IMG/VR virus record: IMGVR_UViG_3300006802_000064
Coordinates: 1-31,737 of that record
DNA length: 31,737 bases
Direction: 5' to 3' (one strand)
DNA from: a virus
Under the pieces are notes generated by a model, which worked only from the letters and a program-made list of their open reading frames with translations, had not been told where the DNA came from and did not search any database. The position numbers and the translations under genes were made by a program. Numbering within the stretch: position 1 is the stretch's first letter; every line of letters starts with the position of its first letter. Positions 28,464 to 31,737 of the stretch are shown here, in pieces.

Positions 28464-30343
28464 TATTTAAATCTATTTCTATTTCTTTCTGCTCTTTGAA
28501 GTGCCACTACTAAATCTTGACCTCTTAATACAAACTCACCTTGTGTAACACCACCATCAATCATACTTTTTAATTTACTTAAAGGTGCAACTACTTCTGG
28601 GTTTGATCTTGCACCAGGATATTCTCCAATAAGAGCATTTGTTGGTCCTGATACAATACCACCTTTTGCAAATTCTTGAAAGCCTTCTGATCTTACTCTA
28701 TTTGCTATTCCTTTTATAACACCACCTAATGCTACTGCTGCTAAACCTGCTGCAGCACCTGCAATAGGAATTGCGAATGTTTTAGCTAAATTAGAAGCAG
28801 CTATTGCAGCTAATCCCATTTGTATAATTAAATCACCAATAACATCTAACATTGATGCACCAAAACCTCTAAAACTGCCATCACTTTTGCTAAATGATTC
28901 AGATATACTATTTGCAAAACCTTGTATAAATGGTTGAATAATATTCATACTATCTACCATCATAGTAGCAGAATCTTTAAATTTTTTAGGCACTTCTGTT
29001 AAAACTTGACTTGCTTCAATAGCAGAATCTTTCATTTTTATATAACCAAGTGAAATAGTATTTAAAGCAGTTACTTGTTTTCTTGAATTAGTTTCTATTT
29101 CACCTGTAGTTTTAGATGAAATACCCGGGAATAATATGGCACTTAAATCTCTTGTTTGTCCTGGCAGTAAAGGACCGACACCTGTAAATGCACCAGAAGT
29201 TAAACCGTTAATTGTAGTTTGTAAATTACCTAATTCTCTATTAGTATCTTTAATGTTTTGTTGTATTTTAGGACCAAACATTTGTTCCCCATATCTTCCA
29301 AGTCCTGAAAAAGGTGATTCTAAAAATGCTTTAGTCAAGCCAACAAGTGCAGTAGTTGCTGCAATAATATATCCAGGTAAACCTCTAAAAAATTTGATTA
29401 CTGGTTTTAAAAATTTACCAATACTCATTAATGAAGCTGTTAATGAACCTAATATTAAAAGCAACGGTCCAAGTGCAGCGGTAATAAATCCTGTGTTTAA
29501 AATTAATTTTTGAGATTCAGTATCTAAATTTTTAAAGTTTGTTGTTAATTCACCAATCTTTGCAGATAAAGCAGGAATTCCCTCTTTTAAATTCATAGCA
29601 TCAGCTATCTCTTGACCAAGTTCTGCAAGTGCAATATTTACATTATCTTTTAAGGTTGAAAATAAACCATTAAGTGTTTGACTTAATGTTTCCATTCCTC
29701 CATCAAACTTACCACCCTCACTTGTAGCATCTCTAAAGGCTTGATTTAATATATCAAAGGTTATCTTACCCTCTGAAGCCATATCCATTATCTCACCTCT
29801 TGCAACTCCCATTGATTCAGCAAGTATATCAAGTATAGGCACCCCATTATTTATAAATTGACGGAGATCTCTCGTCATCACACGGCCCTCTGCAGCAGCT
29901 TGTCCAAATGCAATTCCAATGCTTTGTAAATCACCACCAACAATTCCTGAAATATCACCAAGCATAGATAATGAATCAAATGCTTCATTAGCATTTAAAC
30001 CAAATCCCATAAGGGTATTATTTACCTTAACTAACTCATCTAATTGAAATGGAGTTTTAGCACTAAATTGTACTAATTTCTCAAATGCCTCTGCACCTGC
30101 TTCAGCAGATCCTGTTAAAGTATTTAAAGTGGTTTGTAATCTTTCAAAATTAGCAGCTTGTTTAACGGCTAATCCACCAAGAGCAGCTAAAGGTAGTGAT
30201 AATCTTGTAGATAGCATTCGACCAGTTTTGGTCATTTGTGAACTAAACTTTTTTAACTTACCCTCTGAAACACCAATAGCACTATTGAACTTTGTGTTGT
30301 TTGCAATAAAATCAAATCGTAAATTATATCTTTGGTCTGCCAT
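28463..30343 (-). CDS. Tape measure protein
   Basis: The product has 626 residues with the TMP family pattern: RLQTTLNTLTGSAEAGAEAF, KTPFQLDELVKVNNTLMGFG, DISGIVGGDLQSIGIAFGQA, AEGRVMTRDLRQFINNGVPI, and a FDILNQAFRDATSEGGKFDG block (TMP_3, PF20155-like). Hydrophobic segments at about 280-345 and 520-560 are typical of the parts that contact the host membrane in DNA injection. Length suggests a tail near 90-95 nm if one residue spans about 0.15 nm. It follows the G/GT gene pair, and a TATTTTTG box lies 4 nt before the ATG, suggesting separate expression of the TMP. Confidence 0.93.
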   Translation of the reverse strand: MADQRYNLRFDFIANNTKFNSAIGVSEGKLKKFSSQMTKTGRMLSTRLSLPLAALGGLAVKQAANFERLQTTLNTLTGSAEAGAEAFEKLVQFSAKTPFQLDELVKVNNTLMGFGLNANEAFDSLSMLGDISGIVGGDLQSIGIAFGQAAAEGRVMTRDLRQFINNGVPILDILAESMGVARGEIMDMASEGKITFDILNQAFRDATSEGGKFDGGMETLSQTLNGLFSTLKDNVNIALAELGQEIADAMNLKEGIPALSAKIGELTTNFKNLDTESQKLILNTGFITAALGPLLLILGSLTASLMSIGKFLKPVIKFFRGLPGYIIAATTALVGLTKAFLESPFSGLGRYGEQMFGPKIQQNIKDTNRELGNLQTTINGLTSGAFTGVGPLLPGQTRDLSAILFPGISSKTTGEIETNSRKQVTALNTISLGYIKMKDSAIEASQVLTEVPKKFKDSATMMVDSMNIIQPFIQGFANSISESFSKSDGSFRGFGASMLDVIGDLIIQMGLAAIAASNLAKTFAIPIAGAAAGLAAVALGGVIKGIANRVRSEGFQEFAKGGIVSGPTNALIGEYPGARSNPEVVAPLSKLKSMIDGGVTQGEFVLRGQDLVVALQRAERNRNRFK

Positions 30344-30347
30344 AGTA

Positions 30348-30355
30348 CAAAAATA
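30348..30355 (-). promoter_or_regulatory. TAnnTTTG box (TATTTTTG) 4 nt before the tape measure gene
   Basis: The order TATTTTTG-TACT-ATG fits the leaderless pattern of four other genes. It lies between the end of the GT extension (stop 30357-30359) and the TMP start. Confidence 0.45.
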
Positions 30356-30356
30356 A

Positions 30357-30686
30357 CTATTTTTTATTCAACTTACTATTTAATAATTCTTGGTATCTCT
30401 CAAAATCTTCTTTTGAAGATTGAGCAGTTTTTCTTTTAATATTATCTTGTGGCAACTCAAATAATTCGTGTGGCTTTATCATTTGAGATTTCTTTGTGCA
30501 ATTTACATTATGAACCATAGCAGCTAAAAACCTAAATTGTTCCCACTGTGCATTGGTCGCTATAACATAAGATTCAGAAATAAGTTTGTTTTCTTTGAAA
30601 GTATTAGTCCAAAACTCATTGGGATTTATTCCACAATATCCAATGTAGAAATCAGTTATATCCTCCCAAGTAGTTTTATCGCTTAT
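30357..30686 (-). CDS. Tail assembly chaperone GT extension (T frame, reached by -1 frameshift)
   Basis: A frame of 109 codons lies right after the G gene, one base back. It starts in the A10 run at 30686-30695 and ends with TAG at 30357-30359. It has no good start codon of its own. It reads ISDKTTWEDITDFYIGYCGI, NPNEFWTNTFKENKLISESY, and a helical end with QWEQFRFLAAMVHNVNC. In siphophages the T frame is made only as a G-T fusion after a programmed slip; the Trp/Asp-Phe-Tyr-Ile-Gly pattern (D-[FI]-[YL]-x-G...G-[IL]-x-P-x-E-[FA]-[WF]) is typical of T. The fusion would be about 231 residues. It lies before the tape measure gene, as expected. Confidence 0.85.
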   Translation of the reverse strand: MSDKTTWEDITDFYIGYCGINPNEFWTNTFKENKLISESYVIATNAQWEQFRFLAAMVHNVNCTKKSQMIKPHELFELPQDNIKRKTAQSSKEDFERYQELLNSKLNKK

Positions 30687-31051
30687 TTTTTTTTTGAATC
30701 ATCAGGGTTTCTTGCAAGTCCTGCATTAAGGTCATTCCCCAATATTCTTGATTCGGTCATAGCTTTAATAATCTTTTCAATGTCCTCTGAAGTAACATCT
30801 TCAAGCCAATTACCAACATCATAATTATCATAGTCGATTTCGTTTTTATTCTCTTGATCGTAAGTTAAAATTCCTGCATATACTATCGTGATGATAGCTT
30901 TTAGTGAAACACCTTTTTCAAATACACCCCCAATTTCATCAAGGGAAATATCGAGCAAGTCAGTAAAGGTTGCCCAAAAGTTCATACTAAAATGAAGTGT
31001 ACGATTTTTCCCTCCTATTTTAAGAGTATAATAGCCTCTTTGTTTAGTCAT
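30683..31051 (-). CDS. Tail assembly chaperone G
   Basis: The product has 122 residues. It starts MTKQRGYYTLKIGGKNRTLH and shows the G-chaperone pattern: FSMNFWATFTDLLDISLDEI, GVSLKAIITIVYAGILTYDQ and an acidic IDYDNYDVGNWLEDVTSEDI middle. It helps to wrap tape measure protein during tail assembly. It ends ...DDSKKK with TAA at 30683-30685, preceded by A10 at 30686-30695. A -1 slip at the A-run leads to the GT extension. The gene lies between the major tail protein (13-nt gap) and the tape measure gene. In families of this kind the G:GT ratio is critical for tail length. Confidence 0.85.
   Translation of the reverse strand: MTKQRGYYTLKIGGKNRTLHFSMNFWATFTDLLDISLDEIGGVFEKGVSLKAIITIVYAGILTYDQENKNEIDYDNYDVGNWLEDVTSEDIEKIIKAMTESRILGNDLNAGLARNPDDSKKK
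30686..30695 (-). other. A10 slippery sequence, -1 frameshift site of G/GT
   Basis: On the minus strand the last codons are TCA AAA AAA AAA TAA. The A-run is an ideal A AAA AAA slippery site; after a -1 slip the next codons are ATA AGC GAT AAA, opening the GT frame for 109 codons to 30357. No strong downstream hairpin was sought in detail; the run itself is often enough. Confidence 0.82.
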
Positions 31052-31064
31052 TAATTATCTAATA

Positions 31065-31484
31065 TTAGTTAGTAGATTCTGTTATTGCACCAGTAACTGT
31101 GATAGTACCACTATATGTTGTAGCTTCTTCCATTGTTCCTGAAATTTCACAACTTGAAACATACCCCTCACCTGTGTAAACTGTATCTCCAGTTGCTGCA
31201 GTACCAAATGAAAAATCTACTTTTTGTCTTGTAAGTAGTTTGTGTGCGATTTCACCACCTCCATCACTATCTGTATAATCTACTAAACCATCAAAAGAAA
31301 TCTCTGCTGATCTAACTGCAGGGATAACTTCTGAAAAACCAGAAGAATCTTTAGTAGTTGCATCTGCCATATCATTTGTAAATGAAATAGTACAAGATGT
31401 TGTGTGTCCGATTGCAGCTGGAGAAACTCCATCATCAGAAACTTTAATTAGTAGGTCTGTGCCGTTGAATACTGTTGAAGCCAT
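31065..31484 (-). CDS. Major tail (tube) protein
   Basis: The product has 139 residues. It fits the TP901-1-type major tail protein family (Phage_tail_2): FNGTDLLIKVSDDGVSPAAI, GHTTSCTISFTNDMADATTK, DSSGFSEVIPAVRSAEISFD with GLVDYTD next, and GEGYVSSCEISGTMEEATTY before the final strands. Features are beta strands with G-x-x-x-x-[IL]-x-[VI] and a D-x-[ST]-[TS]-K-D-S-x-G-[FW]-x-E pattern, which is a known signature. It forms the tail tube. Its position upstream of the G chaperone is normal. A TATATTTG box at 31505-31512 suggests a strong promoter at the head of the tail module. Confidence 0.9.
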   Translation of the reverse strand: MASTVFNGTDLLIKVSDDGVSPAAIGHTTSCTISFTNDMADATTKDSSGFSEVIPAVRSAEISFDGLVDYTDSDGGGEIAHKLLTRQKVDFSFGTAATGDTVYTGEGYVSSCEISGTMEEATTYSGTITVTGAITESTN

Positions 31485-31504
31485 ATCTTAATATTTTTAT
31501 ACTA

Positions 31505-31512
31505 CAAATATA
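31505..31512 (-). promoter_or_regulatory. TAnnTTTG -7 box (TATATTTG) for the major tail protein
   Basis: This is an exact -7 element 20 nt before the ATG at 31484, in the gap after the 34-residue gene. A -33 TTTG was not found at the usual distance. Position makes it the best promoter candidate for the tail module. Confidence 0.5.
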
Positions 31513-31513
31513 A

Positions 31514-31618
31514 TTAAATTTTAAATAATAGTTTTTTTATAATTCTATTCCAACCTGTCTTAAACCAATGGTTGAAATCTCTAATCTTTTGTGCTAAATA
31601 TTCGAATATTCTTGCCAT
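31514..31618 (-). CDS. Small basic protein (34 residues)
   Basis: An ATG at 31618-31616 opens a frame with TAA at 31514-31516. It starts 3 nt after the junction gene stops (31622-31624). The product reads MARIFEYLAQKIRDFNHWFK and TGWNRIIKKLLFKI, a basic amphipathic helix peptide with Trp residues, which could bind membrane or nucleic acid. I do not recognise it. The tight spacing and the promoter box just after it suggest it is the last gene of the fibre transcript. Confidence 0.6.
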   Translation of the reverse strand: MARIFEYLAQKIRDFNHWFKTGWNRIIKKLLFKI

Positions 31619-31621
31619 AAT

Positions 31622-31737
31622 TTATTTTTTTTCTATCAATTGATATATCTTAATAATCGTATAAACCAACGTTGCTATAATTAGTAGTCCTTGTAGAGCT
31701 TCATTTATTTCTGCTATTGTTATTATATACACACTAA
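31622..31737 (-). CDS. Small membrane protein spanning the circle junction (3' part)
   Basis: This is the 3' end of the 48-residue frame that starts at position 109; the bases 31660-31737 duplicate 1-78, so the two entries are one gene. It ends with TAA at 31622-31624. The part here encodes the end of VYIITIAEINEALQGLLIIA and TLVYTIIKIYQLIEKK. It is truncated at its 5' end by the window edge, not by mutation. Confidence 0.7.
   Translation of the reverse strand, partial: SVYIITIAEINEALQGLLIIATLVYTIIKIYQLIEKK
31660..31737. repeat. Terminal direct repeat, right copy
   Basis: This copy is identical to bases 1-78. Together they show that the sequence is a closed circle of 31,659 bp or has a 78-bp terminal redundancy. 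The overlap is of a size expected from an assembly k-mer, so circularity is the safer reading. Confidence 0.95.

Noticed and set aside
29136-29513. Plus-strand frame of 125 codons over the tape measure gene
   Set aside because: It is antisense to a well-supported gene, has a Pro/Val/Lys composition typical of shadow frames, and no gene elsewhere uses the plus strand.
1-31737. tRNA genes, CRISPR arrays, insertion sequences
   Set aside because: I saw no cloverleaf-like pattern, no repeat-spacer array and no transposase motif on reading both strands; a tRNAscan or Infernal run would be decisive.

Overview
This window is the complete genome of a small, AT-rich siphovirus-type dsDNA phage. Bases 31660-31737 are identical to bases 1-78, so the sequence closes into a circle of 31,659 bp, and one small gene (48 residues) runs across the join. 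Every gene I can support lies on the minus strand, so transcription runs from high to low coordinates around the circle. The host is probably a (marine) Flavobacteriia/Bacteroidota bacterium. The evidence is the absence of Shine-Dalgarno sequences, the very low GC content, and repeated TAnnTTTG boxes, the known Bacteroidetes sigma -7 element, just upstream of gene starts. No integrase, repressor/integrase module, tRNA or CRISPR was seen, so a lytic life style is most likely but not proven.

Layout in the direction of transcription. (A) 31484-23225 is the tail module: major tail protein, tail assembly chaperone G with a -1 frameshift extension (GT), tape measure, a 1002-residue tail protein with Ig/FnIII-like, Thr-rich and Cys-rich parts, a GT-A-like glycosyltransferase and another tail protein. 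(B) 23185-14967 is the replication/recombination module: Zn-ribbon-like protein, small HTH protein, ERF annealing protein, SSB-like protein, RecE-like exonuclease, a DnaA-domain/VRR-NUC fusion, a winged-helix replication initiator with iterons inside its gene, an NTP-pyrophosphohydrolase-like protein, a T5orf172 (GIY-YIG-like) protein, a T7 gp4-like primase-helicase, a lone cytosine-5 methyltransferase and a 55-residue membrane peptide. (C) 14829-14314 is one orphan gene with its own repeat-rich leader and a terminator. (D) 14247-6975 is packaging and head: TerS, TerL, portal with an extra C-terminal domain, MuF-zincin protein, prohead protease and HK97-fold capsid protein. (E) 6829-5790 is an accessory island of four tiny overlapping genes and a PD-(D/E)XK nuclease, cut into units by strong terminators. 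(F) 5708-31514 (through the join) holds the head-tail connectors, neck and tail-completion proteins, M15 endolysin, holin, tail fibre, fibre chaperone and receptor-binding-like protein, then small genes leading back to the major tail protein.

Five rho-independent terminators (5733-5766, 6162-6197, 6930-6954, 14263-14289, 21939-21968) and about ten TAnnTTTG boxes divide the circle into roughly six transcription units. In five genes the box lies exactly 4 nt before the start codon, implying leaderless or nearly leaderless mRNAs. The points I consider most worth following up are: this promoter/start architecture; the 22-bp-period iterons plus AT tract inside the initiator gene (a lambda-O-like origin); the DnaA-domain IV/VRR-NUC fusion; the terminator-insulated nuclease cassette; the tail protein with Thr-rich linkers next to a glycosyltransferase; and the A10 frameshift site in the tail chaperone. 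All functional assignments are from motifs read by eye; no database search was run.
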